Under the pieces are notes generated by a model, which did no database searches, had not been told where the DNA came from, and saw only the letters and a program-made list of their open reading frames with translations. From NCBI RefSeq assembly GCF_008831285.2, contig NC_045140.1, positions 26,306,131 to 26,370,130 on the forward strand: 64,000 nt of DNA, read 5' to 3'. The stretch is from Nymphaea colorata. Taxonomy: Eukaryota; Streptophyta; Magnoliopsida; Nymphaeales; Nymphaeaceae. The position numbers and the translations under genes were made by a program. Numbering within the stretch: the stretch's first letter is position 1; every line of letters starts with the position of its first letter. Shown here piece by piece: positions 34,795-47,189 of the stretch.

Positions 34795-37700
34795 ATGACG
34801 GTCGGTTCAGGTGTTTCTATCATTAATGGCAATTTGATAGTTCGTGGAACGCGCATTTTGACGAATGTGCATGAGAACGTCACTATAACTCCGGCAGAAG
34901 GCACTTCACTGACCGACGGAGCGTTCATCGGCGTTCAGTCCGAGCAGATTGGAAGCCGGCACGTCTTCCCTGTTGGGGTTCTTCAGTAAGTCTTCTTCTT
35001 TCTTTTGCTTTGTCATGTTTTCGATTCTTGGTCATGCTAAAAAGGCAGGCGGTGAAGTTTTCGTTCCCTCTCTCTGTATGGAGGCCATCAGTGTGATTTT
35101 ACTCCAGCGGCTCCCTTGGCTTTAGTTCTTGTTTTGGTGACTTACTGTATTCTTCTATTCTTTGTTGTAATCCACAGGGAACTGCGTTTCATGTGTACAT
35201 TCCGTTTCAAGCTATGGTGGATGACGCAGAGAATGGGTTCTTATGGCAAAGACATTCCCTTTGAGACACAGTTTTTAATCATTGAAGGGCCTGATGGATC
35301 AAATGGAGGTGGAGAAACAGAGAATGGAGCAGAGAAATCCAGAGTCTATGTGGTTTTCTTGCCAGTTCTCGAAGGATCCTTCCGTGCCGTCCTGCAGGGG
35401 AATCCAGATAATGAACTTGAGATATGCTTGGAAAGTGGTGAGACTCCTCAGATTTTTCTTCACTCTAGCTTGATTTATATTGGCTTGTTTGGTGTTGTTT
35501 GTAGTTGTTTTCTTTTGGTCCTATGAGTCCGAAAACTAATGATGTTTTCTCCATTTTAGGCGACCCTGCCGTCGACGTTTTTGAAGGGACAAACCTGGTA
35601 TTTGTGGCTTCTGGAACAGATCCTTTTGAGGTCATCACGAGTGCAGTAAAGTATGATATTACTTCACATATGAATTTTTGTCTTCCTCATAGAAGATATT
35701 AGATTGGCAATGTCGTTGTTTCTATCGAAGAATATCTTACTCTGCCATGACTACTTGTATAAAATCTATGTCAAAGATAATTGAGATAATCTCTTGATTC
35801 TCTTTGAAGCGGTGTTGAACTGTGCTCATAACTCCTGTGAAACTTCATGAAATTTTCAGATCTGTTGAGAGGCATTCGCATACCTTTGCTCATCGAGAAA
35901 GGAAGAAGGTAAGGACACCGTTGTCTCAAGGACCGGATCTTTCTAATTTGTCCCTGTTCTTAAGAACACCTAAAGGATAACCTCCACGGTTTCATGGTAG
36001 ATGCCCGACATGCTAAACTGGTTTGGTTGGTGTACATGGGATGCATTTTATACTGACGTTACTGCAGATGGCATAAGACAAGGAGTAGAAAGGTATGTAT
36101 GGCGTGTTGGGCTTACAAGTACATCTGTTAAATTTTTTTGGTTGATTATGTTTAACACGTTAAGAGTTATGCTGACACTTATTATGTTGCAGTTTTGAGA
36201 AAGGTGGGATACCTCCAAGGTTTCTAATAATTGATGATGGCTGGCAATCAGTTGGAATGGATGTCGATGGAGTGGCATCTGACGGGAAAGATGCAGCGAA
36301 GTAAGAAATCAGTCTTTTTTTTTTTTTTTTTCCCCTCTTCTTTCACTTGTTTGCCTTTGGATATGCTGACAGCAGAGTTGCAGACTCTTATTGGTGGAAT
36401 GAGCAGTGAGGAGATGACGCAAAGGAATTTTCATTGATTTGGGCATCTTTAATTTTATAATTTGGCAATTTTGCGTTTATTCTAAGGGGACTTTATCTTT
36501 GCTTTTTCAGCTTTGCAAACAGACTTGTTCATATTAAGGAAAATCATAAATTCCAGAAAAACGGAAGGGAGGGCTACAGAGAGCAGGACCCAGCATTGGG
36601 CCTTAGACACATTGTCAGCGAAATAAAAGACAAACATGAAGTGAAGTATGATCTACCTGCACGAATTCTTTTAGTAGTTAAAAATTGAGCTGATATTTTG
36701 GTTATAAAAGTACATTTGGGTGGTTTTTCCGTGTAGATCTTCTATTTGATTATTTTATATAAACTTACTCTTTAATTTTTTTTTCAGCTTCACTTTTTAT
36801 GCTTTTAGTATTTATTCTTATCGCATCTAATTTTCGTCGCAACCTACTTTGTTCGGTTCAGATATGTCTATGTTTGGCATGCAATAACTGGATACTGGGG
36901 AGGAGTGAGGTCTGGTGTTTCTGAGATGGAGCGTTATGGCTCAAAGATGGCATACCCTGTTGCATCCCCAGGTGTTATGGCCAACGAACCCTGTGAGGCC
37001 TTAAACAGCATTTCAGCCAATGGCCTTGGCTTGGTTAACCCGGAGAAAGTATTTGGTTTTTACAATGAGTTGCACTCATACCTTGCCTCAGCTGGAATCG
37101 ATGGGGTGAAGGTCGATGTGCAAAATATTCTGGAGACATTAGGAGCAGGACATGGTGGACGAGTGAAACTTACTAGGCAATACCATCAAGCATTGGAAGC
37201 TTCTATTGCAAGAAATTTTCACGATAATGGAATTATAGCTTGCATGAGTCACAATACTGATGGTTTATACAGGTAAAATATTTGAGCTTTTAGATATTAA
37301 ATTGTTCTTAATTTCCCTATATATCTGGTTGTGCCTTTAAACAAGCCTAATAATCTTCTATCTTCTGCCATCCTGCTCTCTGTTTACTGAAGAAGGTTGT
37401 AAGTTATAATATGGCTTATTAATTTGAAATACATTAATTTTGCAGTTCCAAACGTACTGCAGTGATAAGGGCATCGGATGATTTTTTTCCTCGAGACCCA
37501 GTCACGCACACAATTCACGTTGCATCTGTTGCCTACAATACTCTTTTTCTTGGAGAATTTATGCAGCCTGATTGGGACATGTTCCATGTAAGATGTCATT
37601 AACAATGTTTTGTCAACATTATGTGAGCACTTTTCATGTTTCATTGTGCTTCTCTCCTTTATCAGAGCCTTCACCCAATGGCGGGATACCACGGAGCTGC

Positions 37701-38783
37701 TAGAGCTGTTGGAGGATGTGCCATATATGTCAGGTTAGAGCTTTAGAACTGATAAAGATGACTAGTTACTGAGCAAGTGCTAACTATTGAAATATTATTT
37801 CTAATTTTTCTTGCAGTGATAAACCTGGGAACCATGACTTTGATCTGCTAAAGAAGCTTGTTCTTCCTGACGGATCCATATTGAGAGCTAAACTTCCGGG
37901 AAGACCCACAAGGGATTGCTTATTCTCAGATCCAGCCAGAGATGGAAAGAGGTGATAACTTCTTTATGTTGTCATGATTGACAAAGTTTGGGTGCCATGT
38001 TTATTCAATCTTTTGCTTTACTTAAAATCGACTTTGGTTCTATATTTTGCAGCCTTCTGAAAATATGGAATTTGAATGAGCACACAGGCGTTATAGGTGT
38101 GTTCAACTGCCAAGGAGCTGGCTGGTGTAGAGTAGAGAAAAAAAACCAATTTCATGATCAAGATCCTTGCACGCTTACTGGAAGTATATGTGCTGAGGAT
38201 GTTGCGCATTTGTCACACATTGCAGAGAAAAATTGGAATGGTGATTCTGTCATATATTCCCACATTGCAGGTATTCTTTCTGGGTCAGCGTATGACATAG
38301 TAAATGTGAGACTATATATGTGTCAAATTCTTTCTGGATCTAACATTTTTGAATGGGAAGGGGCAGCGATCATGCATGTTTAACGGTTGTCATCTTCTTG
38401 CAGGGGAACTAGTTTACGTTCCGGAAAATGTTTCTGTCCCAATCACATTGAAATCACGGGAATATGAAGTATTCACAATCGTTCCTGTCATGAAATTGCA
38501 TAACAGGACTCGTTTCGCTCCAATTGGATTGATCAAGATGTTCAATTCCGGAGGTGCCATCATGGAGTTGTTATACGAGCCTACAAGAAGCTCTAGTGTG
38601 AGCATCAAGGTTCGGGGATGCGGTCATTTTTGTGCATATTCATCTGCAATCCCTAAGAGAATTACAGTTGATTCTCATGAAACAGCATATGAATATGATA
38701 AAAATACTGGGATGATTAACCTTGTGCTGGGAATTCCAGAAAAGGAATTATATTTATGGGACATGGTAATTGATTTCGAGTAA
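34795..38783 (+). CDS. GH36 alkaline alpha-galactosidase / raffinose synthase-like protein, 13 exons, ~759 aa
   Basis: Exons: 34795-34985, 35178-35437, 35560-35650, 35860-35908, 36001-36092, 36193-36300, 36511-36645, 36862-37272, 37446-37587, 37666-37733, 37817-37951, 38053-38270, 38404-38783. All junctions are GT/AG and in frame, giving 759 codons. Landmarks are [12 protein letters not shown] near the N-terminus, [19 protein letters not shown] (240-246), GVKVDVQ with the presumed nucleophile Asp394, [11 protein letters not shown] (454-464) with the presumed acid/base, and [13 protein letters not shown]. This is the seed-imbibition/DIN10 group, annotated as 'probable galactinol-sucrose galactosyltransferase' 1, 2 or 6. 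Members act on raffinose-family sugars, releasing galactose at alkaline pH or transferring it, usually in the cytosol or plastid. It lacks the roughly 80-residue insertion of stachyose synthase. The exact reaction cannot be told from sequence. It is the only intact member of the local array. Confidence 0.92.
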
Positions 38784-40610
38784 TTTTGGACCTGATATTG
38801 GATGGTAACCCTTTTGGGTCTCAATGTTGGTCCTCTTCCTGTGGGAGAAAGAAAGCATTATGTACTTTCTGCTCAGGAGAAGATGTACTTTCAATCTCTT
38901 CTATGAAATAAATTGAGTAGCTTCACTAGTAGTGTTCGTTGCGGTACATGGCTCCACTGGGCTTGATTTGCATTGTCATGAGGAAAATGGAAGCTGCAAG
39001 GTATGATTACTGGACATTAACATAGACATGACTAAGTGCTCCAGGCCTTATTTTCTCATGAGAATCCATCTTTATTGATGGCTTACAAAAGGTTGCCGTT
39101 ATGTTTACTGGGTCAAACACCAAAAGTTCTTTTGTCTAATAAAAGTCTTGGGGGGGCTTTTTCCCCTGCAGATTCGCATCGGGAACACCAAAACTGCCAA
39201 TTCTTGGTCTATTCAACGGTCTTGACACCGAGACACAAGATTTGCATTTGGTTCCGGGTCCTCAACATTTACTTCACTCCTAACATCATTTGCATCAGCG
39301 AATGATATTCTAAAATGTTTCCTCGGTGGTGAGAAATGTTGCATGGCCATTCGGCGTTCAATGCAATATAAATGCAAACGCTATCTTTTCTGTCTAGTTC
39401 TCTAGTAGTTCCAGATCACCGGGGCAAGTCTCCAGCCAGATTTCCTACGGTTGACTAGTGGTTGCCGTAATACATATGTGCATATATGTATTTCTGTATG
39501 TATTCCTTTTGTTGCTTTTAAATGGGCTGAAGCCCGGCCCGAATTCAGAAAGAACTGGGCACTTGTTGAAACTCTTCTTTTGTCTATTCCTTATTGAATC
39601 AACATTAGCTTCCTTTCAGTCAGGATTTGCCCCCAAAGTGCCTTTGTTACTTTTTGAGGTTGCTAACTTCTTTTTTTTTTTTTGCCAACAAAACAAGATA
39701 GACACTATTTATACTTAGACCTCTTTCCGTATTCTTCAAGGGATGTGCTATTGAACATATTGAGTTTGTTGCATGCGTCTTTAAGACCGAGCTTTGAGAA
39801 CAAAGTCTACGAAAGAAGCATTTAACTAGTACAGTGGGATCACATATTACAGAGTTAATCTATGGACCATATTCAGATGCTAAAGTTAGTATTACAGACC
39901 TAGGTAAACTATGACATTCTCGCCAACTCCTCAGAGTCGATTTAATAATTGCCAAAACGATTGATCCAATTCATCCAGTCAACTCCTCATGGAAATGTGA
40001 GTAATCAGTGAATAAAGAAGTGATTATTGGCAAGAAAATTGCGAAGCTTGGCATGCCAAATCATAAGGATACCATATCTTCCTGCTTTAGGTGTTTCAAA
40101 ATGAAAACCTTTTTATGTTTATCCAGCCTTGAATCTCTATGCAAATGACATTTTTATGATTGGTTGGATATGGAAGTGCATTTAGGTTTACTGACAAATC
40201 ATATTTTTATGTTCTGGTCGATCATACTTTATAGCACTTGTTTTGATATATTGTATGTGTAACTAGATACAGTTATTTATTTGTTTGGTTTACTATTCAA
40301 ATCTACTTTTCATTTAGATCTAGTTCTGACTAGATTTAAATTTTAAAATTTTACATTTTCTAGTCATTCATCTTGGGCTAGACTAATAGCCATACATGAA
40401 GCCTAGGAAACACTTCTTGCAAGCTTTGACAGAAGCCCGAATTCAAGCTTTAACAAGTTAAATTAAAAAGGAAAGCTAAATTTATGGATTGAACAAACAA
40501 CACAAGCAGCTAGAGAAGAATGCAGAGGAAAAATGTGGGGATTTGGGCAGTGAAGTAGCCCCGAGGGCGATCTATGGTGTTAAGGGACATGAGGTTAGCA
40601 CTTGCAATTA
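38784..40610. other. 3' flank of the GH36 gene, duplicated after the third copy
   Basis: This stretch aligns by eye with 47190-48880 after the pseudogene. Shared phrases in order include 'ggagaagatgtactt', 'tcatgagaatc', 'tttattg', 'gccgttatgtttactg', 'ctaatagcca' and 'gttaagggacatgaggtta' near the right end. It includes the 3' UTR and non-coding DNA. No other gene was recognised. Confidence 0.65.
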
Positions 40611-42000
40611 AATCTTACTCGTTCCAGTGAACAAGGCGAGAATTAGGTACCATCTTTTTATATGAGATGGTTCGATATCTGAACATTGCATGTCATGACT
40701 TGCAGGAATTATGAAATTCTTAATCACAGGATGCTGTCGATGGTGCCATACGAGGAGCTTATACTGGGAACCAATCATCAGTTCTGTACATGCCTCGTTC
40801 TGAACTCAGAAGTAACACAGTTTCTTTTCTTGCAGAAGATGACATAACGTCATTAGGCACTGTGGATAGCCTCTGCCTTTGTTTAATTGATGAAACCAGA
40901 GTTTCCTGTAGGAGGAAGACATCCGTGAAGATTCTTATTATCTTCCAAAAGAAGCAGGAAACAGCATACTTGAATAATAACTGTGGAGAAAATTCACGAA
41001 TAAACTACATTATGAGAACGGAACTGCCTTTCGTTGTATGATTTTTGTAAATGTTTGTATGATTCAGACTTGTAAACAATCTATAAACCTTTTTATAATA
41101 AATTGAAATTTGAAAGGTCCCTCTCTCCGCCTCCCCTACGTGTGGACGTGTCCTCACCCCACACTGAATCAGTAAAACAATTAGTGCTCTACCAAACGGA
41201 GGATGGGTAGAGGAGAGCAAACAGGGGATCGGCGATAAAGCTCGAGCTGCTAATGATAACAAAGAAGACATTCAAAATAAAGATACTGACGGCAAAATTA
41301 AAGATGGCAACACATCAGTGGACATGGGTAAAGAAGTTAAGGGCAGAACTAGGAATTTTTCATGACTGAACTATAGTCATCTAATTTTAACAGGAGATCA
41401 AATATAATTTTCTAAAATTTTTATACAGAGCTAAATAAAATTTTTTTAAAAACTGCATGTAATTTTTTTTTTTTTGAAATTTTGAGTGAGGGGGGCCAAG
41501 GCTCCTGCCGCCCCTGGTGCCGCCCTGAGTTGCGCAATCTGGTGTCACCAATGGCAAGATAAACTTGACTTTCAAAATGTAAATTAAGGAGATGAATATA
41601 GAGATTGTTGATTGCATATCATCTCCTCATGCTGGTCGTATTAGTTAAGAGAGCTCATAGTGGGTCTCTCCTGATTGAAGTGTGGAGACTTGGTGGATGT
41701 GGGTGAACTCACCAAAACATATACAAAATTTCCTTTATTCAAATTTCCTTTTTCATGGGTTGCACAATGAGTTGAGTCAGCTTCAGCTTGACCTCGAACT
41801 CGACTCATTTATAAAAGGCTCAAGCTCAAATTCATATGAATGCTTCAAATGTTAAATGAATCCAGTTCGAGTTCTAAGAACTCGACTCATTTAAAGATGA
41901 CAACATAAGTATAAAGTAATGATAAAGGTAACGAAAAAATATTCATTGTGCCATACAATGTTTAAGGTAAATATATATATATTGGTAATTCTGCACCCAG
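40611..42000. other. Spacer between the second and third GH36 copies
   Basis: Mostly unique AT-rich DNA outside the duplicated block. It contains the second MITE-like element (41341-41527) and a GAGCTC-type repeat (about 41765-41890). A plus-strand open frame at 40790-41041 has no recognised family. Confidence 0.45.
41341..41527. mobile_element. Diverged second copy of the hAT-type MITE family
   Basis: The stretch shares with the 30694-30884 element the left-end phrase 'aatttttcatga', the interior 'ttctaaaatttttata' and 'catgtaa(a/t)tttttt', and a right end rich in 'ccgcccctg'-like sequence. Length is about 187 bp. The terminal repeats are eroded and no clear target duplication remains, so it is an older insertion. 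Confidence 0.6.
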
Positions 42001-43179
42001 CGGCTTACAAAACTTGATCCCTTGTGGTCTGCGTCGGCTGGCAGGGAAGAAGCTCAGGCTGTCCGAGCTCACGACCCGGACCCGTCGATGCTTCTCGCCG
42101 GCCATTAATAGTCCCGTCTTGGTTGCCTGTCCGACTCTCACTTGCTCTGCTAGTGAAGAATCTTGTGGGGGTTGGAAGATGATGGCCGGAGCAGGGGTCT
42201 CTATTATCGATGGCAATTCAATGGTTCACGGGACGTGCATTTTGAGTTGTGTGCATGAGAATATCACTGTAACTCCGGCGAAAGGCACTTCATTGACTCA
42301 GGGAGCGTTCATCGGCGTCCAATGGAAGCCGGCACGTCTTCCTTCTTGGGGTTCTTCAGTAAGCTTCGTCTGGTTCTTTTGTTTTATCATGTTTGGTCAT
42401 GCTGGAAAAGCAGTCGGTGAAGTTTCCGTTCTCTTTGAGTAAAGGCCACTCGCATGATTTTGCTTCAGCTGATCCCTTGACTTCAGCTCATATTTTGGGG
42501 ACTTGCTGTATATATTATTCTGTTCTTTGCTTGGAATTCATAGGGAGCTGCGTTTTATGTGTACCTTCCTTTTCAAGCCATGGTGGATGACGCAGAGAAT
42601 GGGTTCTTATGGCAAGGACGTTCCCTTTGAGACCCAGTTTTTAATTGTTGAAGCGGCCGATGGATCAAATGGCGGTGGAGAAACAGAGAGCGGAGCAGAC
42701 CAATGCAGAGTCTATGTGGTTTTCTTGCCACTTCTCGAAGGATCCTTCCGCGCCGTTCTGCATTGGAAAGTGGTGAGGCTCCTGATCACATTTATTTTGC
42801 TCTGGTCTACAATAATGAACCGATCGTAGTTGTTCTCTTCTGTTCGTATCACTTCCTAAACTCAATGAGTGCTGGCTCCGCTTTTAGTTTTAGGTGATCC
42901 TGCCGTCGACGTTTTTGAAGGAACGCACCTGGTCTTCGTGGCTTCTGGAACAGATCCTTTTGAGGTCATCACTAGTGCAGTAAAGTATAAATGTTACTTC
43001 CCTTGCTGCTACATATTTTTTCGATGGAAGATATTAGCTTCGAAATATCATTGTTCTATCGGAAAACATCTTGCTCTGCGCCATGACCACTTACATATTA
43101 TAAGATCTACGCGAAAGATATTCAAACAAGTCCAAGGCCACTTATATAAAGTCTATATAACATCTACTTTAACATATCT

Positions 43180-43930
43180 ACTTTAACATATTGAGATCAT
43201 TGCTGTAAAAAGGAGTATCTTAACCCGTAGCCTATATGCGTATATCATAATGTACCGTAAAATATTTTTAGTTCGAAAAAAATCAGAAAAAGTCAGGAAA
43301 AATAGAGAAAACCTTAGAGAAAATCTCAGAAAATTAATATGAGTGTGTTTTACATAAAAAAAACTCGTCCTACACACAATTAACATTTGTGATTATCACT
43401 AATAAGTAACGATGTATTCACAAATAAAGTTTAACCTTCAAAGGTTTTTACACTACATCAAAGCATATAATCCATAATTATTTACTATCAAATAAGAATT
43501 GTTATGATTAACATCATGATTATTGACAATCAATATGATAATAATCATTTTCTTCATCTTCATCGTCGTCGCTTTAAGTTGGCAATTTCACTTTTAAAAT
43601 CGATGATTTCTTGATGGTTCCTCTTTAAAAGTTGCAACACTTCATCTTCTACAGCTCTTAGAAATGTTGAAAATAAAAGGGAAGGGAAACTTTTAAAGCA
43701 ATTTTGACAAATGCGGCATTACACTTTTTTTTTTAATACATAACAAACCCGTATCATATGATACGGGCCATAATGTAATGATATGGCCGATGCAGGTACG
43801 AATACGATACAAAAGCATTCTGCGTATTGTGCCCATATTGTATGGATTTGCAAACCTATACGTGTGTACATATAGATATATACTACGATACGGATAATAC
43901 TGATTGAGCAAGGTGTCTCCCGTGAAGCCT
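43180..43930. repeat. Insertion in intron 3 of the GH36 pseudogene
   Basis: Intron 3 is about 980 bases here against 209 in the intact gene. The extra DNA carries A-rich 'cagaaaa' phrases (43270-43335), like those in VCS intron 9 at about 19290-19480, and 'gtatcatatgatac' and 'gatatggccgat' phrases related to the 31.1-31.4 kb region. It is probably a dispersed non-autonomous element; its ends could not be fixed. Confidence 0.5.
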
Positions 43931-44050
43931 TTTATAACTAAATGATTCCCATTTGGAATTTTCAGATCTGTGGAAATGCATTCGCAGACTTTTGCTCATC
44001 GAGAAAAGAAGAAGGTAAGTATAGTACCTTTATCTCAAGGAACGAACTCA

Positions 44051-44052
<2 letters not shown>

Positions 44053-44093
<41 letters not shown>
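44053..44093. repeat. TA microsatellite in pseudogene intron 4
   Basis: An uninterrupted TA run of about 40 bases lies between the counterparts of exons 4 and 5. The intact gene has no such run at this place. Confidence 0.95.
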
Positions 44094-44096
<3 letters not shown>

Positions 44097-47000
44097 TGTC
44101 TTCCACGTTTTCATGATAGATTCCGGACATGTTGAACTGGTTTGGTTGGTGCACTTGGAATGCATTCTATACTGACGTCACCGCAGATGGCATAAGACAA
44201 GGAGTAGAATGGTACGAGGGTTTTGCTTTTTATGTGCATCGATCCCGTGAAATTTTGGCTCATTAATTGGCACCAGTGCTGGCACTTCTATCATGCAGCT
44301 TTGAGAAAGGTGGGTTTCCGCAAAGTTTGTAATAATTGATGATGGCTGGCAATCGGTTGGAATGGATGCTAGTGGAATTGCATATGAACGGAAAGCTGCA
44401 GCAAAGTAAGAGACATATTGCTAGGAATGTCATAGATTGGATTCTGGTTCGGATCAGATTTAATTTTAAATTAAATACATATCTTATACCTAATGTACAT
44501 AGATTTTGATAGTCAATTCTTGACAAATGGCATCATTTGAATTCAATTTAATAGTCAGATGCAGATTCAAATGTGAACTTAAAATTCAGGAACGGGTCGG
44601 ATTTGAATATGGTATTTACTCTTTTTCGTTTGCATTCGGGTTCAAATTTCTGACCTTAACACATGAACATCCAAAAAAACCGATTTAGTTGAAAGTATGT
44701 TCGATTTGAATTCAATCCTTTGACATCCCTACCTGTTTTCTTTTTCTCTTCTTTCGCTTTTTGTCTTTGAATGTATTAACAACGGACTTGAAGATACTAA
44801 TTGGTGGGATGCTCCGCGAAGGGATGAAGCAGTGGAATTTTATTTGATTTGGTTATCTTTAACTTTTATAATTTGGCAACTGTGCATTTTATTCTGAGGG
44901 GGCTTTAGTTTTGCTGTTTCAGCGTTGCAAACAGGCTTATTCATATTAAGGAAAATCATAAATTTCAGAAAAATGGAAGGGAGGGTCACAGAGAGCAGGA
45001 TCCAGCAGTGCGCCTGAGCCACATTGTCAGAGAAATAAAAGACAAACATGAAGTCAAGTAAGTACGAATTCTTTTGGAAGTTAGAAGTTGAGCTGAAATA
45101 TAAAATGTTCATTTGGGGGGTTGTTAGGCGTAGATGATCGTCTGTACGATTAGCTTGTATAGAATATAATTTCATTGGCAGCAGTAACTGATACAAGTTC
45201 ACACCTTTCATGTTTCATGCTTTCAGTTCTCTTACCATATCTAATTTTTGTCTCAACCTACTTTGTTCTATTCAGATATGTCTATGTTTGGCACGCAATA
45301 ACTGGCTACCGGGTTGGAGTGAGGCCAGGTGTTTCTGCGATGGAGCATTATGACTCGGAGATGGCATACCCTGTTGCATCCCTAGGTGTTACGTCCAATG
45401 AACCCTGTGAGGCCTTGAAACTGCATTTCGGCCAATGGCCTTGGCTTGATCAACCCAGAGAAAGTATTCTGCTTTTACAATGAGTTGCACTCACAGGTCA
45501 TACCTTGCTTCAGCTGGAATCGATGGGGTGAAGGTCGATGTGCAAAATATTCTGGAGACAGTAGGAGCAGGACATGGTGGACGAGTGAAACTTGCTAGGC
45601 AATACCATCAAGCGTTGGAAGCTTCTATCGCAAAAAATTTTGCAGATAATGGAATTGTAGCTTGCATGAGTCACAACACTGATGGTTTATACAGGTGAAA
45701 GTGTTTGTAGTTTTAGATATTAAAGCATTTATTCTTTCCCTACATATCTGGTTGTGCCTTTAAACAAGCCTAATAATCTTTTATCTTCTGCCATCCTTCT
45801 CTTTTGCCTGTATGAACTATAGGTTGTATTATGGCTCATTAATTTGAAGTACTTCGTTTTGCAGTTCCAAACGTACTGCAGTGACAAGAGGTGTCTGACG
45901 ATTTTTCTCCTCGGGATCCAGTCACGCACACAATTCACATCGCATCTGTTGCCTATAATACTCTTTTTCTTGGAGAATTTATGCAGCCTGAATGGGATAT
46001 GTTCCATGTAAGATGTCATTAACAATGTTTTCTCAACATTATGTAAGCATTTTTCATGTTTCATTGTGCTTCGCTTCTTTATCAGAGCCTTCACCCAATG
46101 GCGGGGTACCACGGATCTGCTAGAGCTGTTGGAGGATGTGCCATATATGTCAGGTTGGAGCTTTAGATGAAACTGCTACAGGTGACAGTATGAGCGAGTG
46201 CTAACTATTGAAATATTATTTCCAATTTTTCTGTCAGCGATAAACCCGGGCACCATGACTTTGATCTGCTAAAGAAGCTTGTTCTTCCAGACGGATCGAT
46301 ATTGAGAGCTAAACTCCCTGGAAGACCCACGAAGGATTGTTTATTCTCAGATCCAACAAGAGGTGAAAACTTATGTGTTCTCATGGTTGAATCGGCGACA
46401 GAGATTTGGTACCCTGTTTATTGCTGCTTCTCCTTTTCTTAAAATCAACCTCTGTTCTACATTTTGCAGCCTCCTGAAAATATGGAATTTGAATGAGCAC
46501 ACAGGAGTTATAGGTGTGTTCAACTGCCAAGGGGCTGGCTGGTGTAGAGTGGAGAAAAGGAATCAACTTCATGATAAAGATCCTGGCATGCTCACTGTTA
46601 AGTATATGTGCTAAGGATGTTCAGTATTTGTCACACATTGCAGAGAAGAATTTGGGTGGTGATTCAGTCATATATTCCCACATAGCAGGTACGCTTTCTG
46701 GGCCAGTGTATGAACTTAAATGTGTCAAATTCTTTCTGGATCTAAGAATTTTTGAACGGGAAGAGGTAGTGGTCATGCATGTCTAATGGTTATCATCTTC
46801 TTGCAGGGGAACTAGCTTAGGTTCCGCAAAATGCTTCTATCCCGATCACGTAGAAATCACGGGAATATGAAGTATTCACGATCGTTCCTGTCAAGAAACT
46901 GCATAACGGTGCTCGTTTGGCTCCAATTGGATTGATCAAGATGTTCAATTCCGGAGGTGCCATCACGGAGTTATTATACGAGCCTACAGTTAGAAGCTCT

Positions 47001-47189
47001 ACTGTGAGTATCAAAGTTCGAGGATGCGGTCATTTTTCTGCCTACTCATCTGCAATTCCTAAAAGAATTACAGTTGATTCTCATGCAACAGCATGTGAAT
47101 ATGATAAGAACACTTGGATGATTAACCTTGTGCTGGGAATTCCAGAAAAGGAGCTATATTTGTGGGACGTAGTAATTGATTTCATGTAA

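Larger units (their letters stand above)
42179..47189 (+). pseudogene. Third GH36 copy, full-length but multiply disabled
   Basis: All 13 exon positions of the intact gene are found: 42179-42358, 42544-42772, 42894-42984, 43966-44014, 44120-44211, 44299-44405, 44923-45057, 45276-45693, 45864-46007, 46086-46153, 46237-46362, 46470-46688, 46807-47189. Lesions relative to the intact gene are an 11-bp deletion in exon 1 (near 42322), a 31-bp deletion in exon 2 (near 42762), a 1-bp deletion in exon 6 giving TAA (near 44330), insertions of 1 and 7 bp in exon 8 (near 45421 and 45493), a 1-bp insertion in exon 9 within the RASDD block (near 45893), a loss of about 10 bp in exon 11, a frameshift to TAA at 46612 in exon 12, and two in-frame stops in exon 13 (46818, 46851). 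The nucleophile block KVDVQ is still readable. Splice sites are mostly preserved, which points to recent loss of function. Confidence 0.93.
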
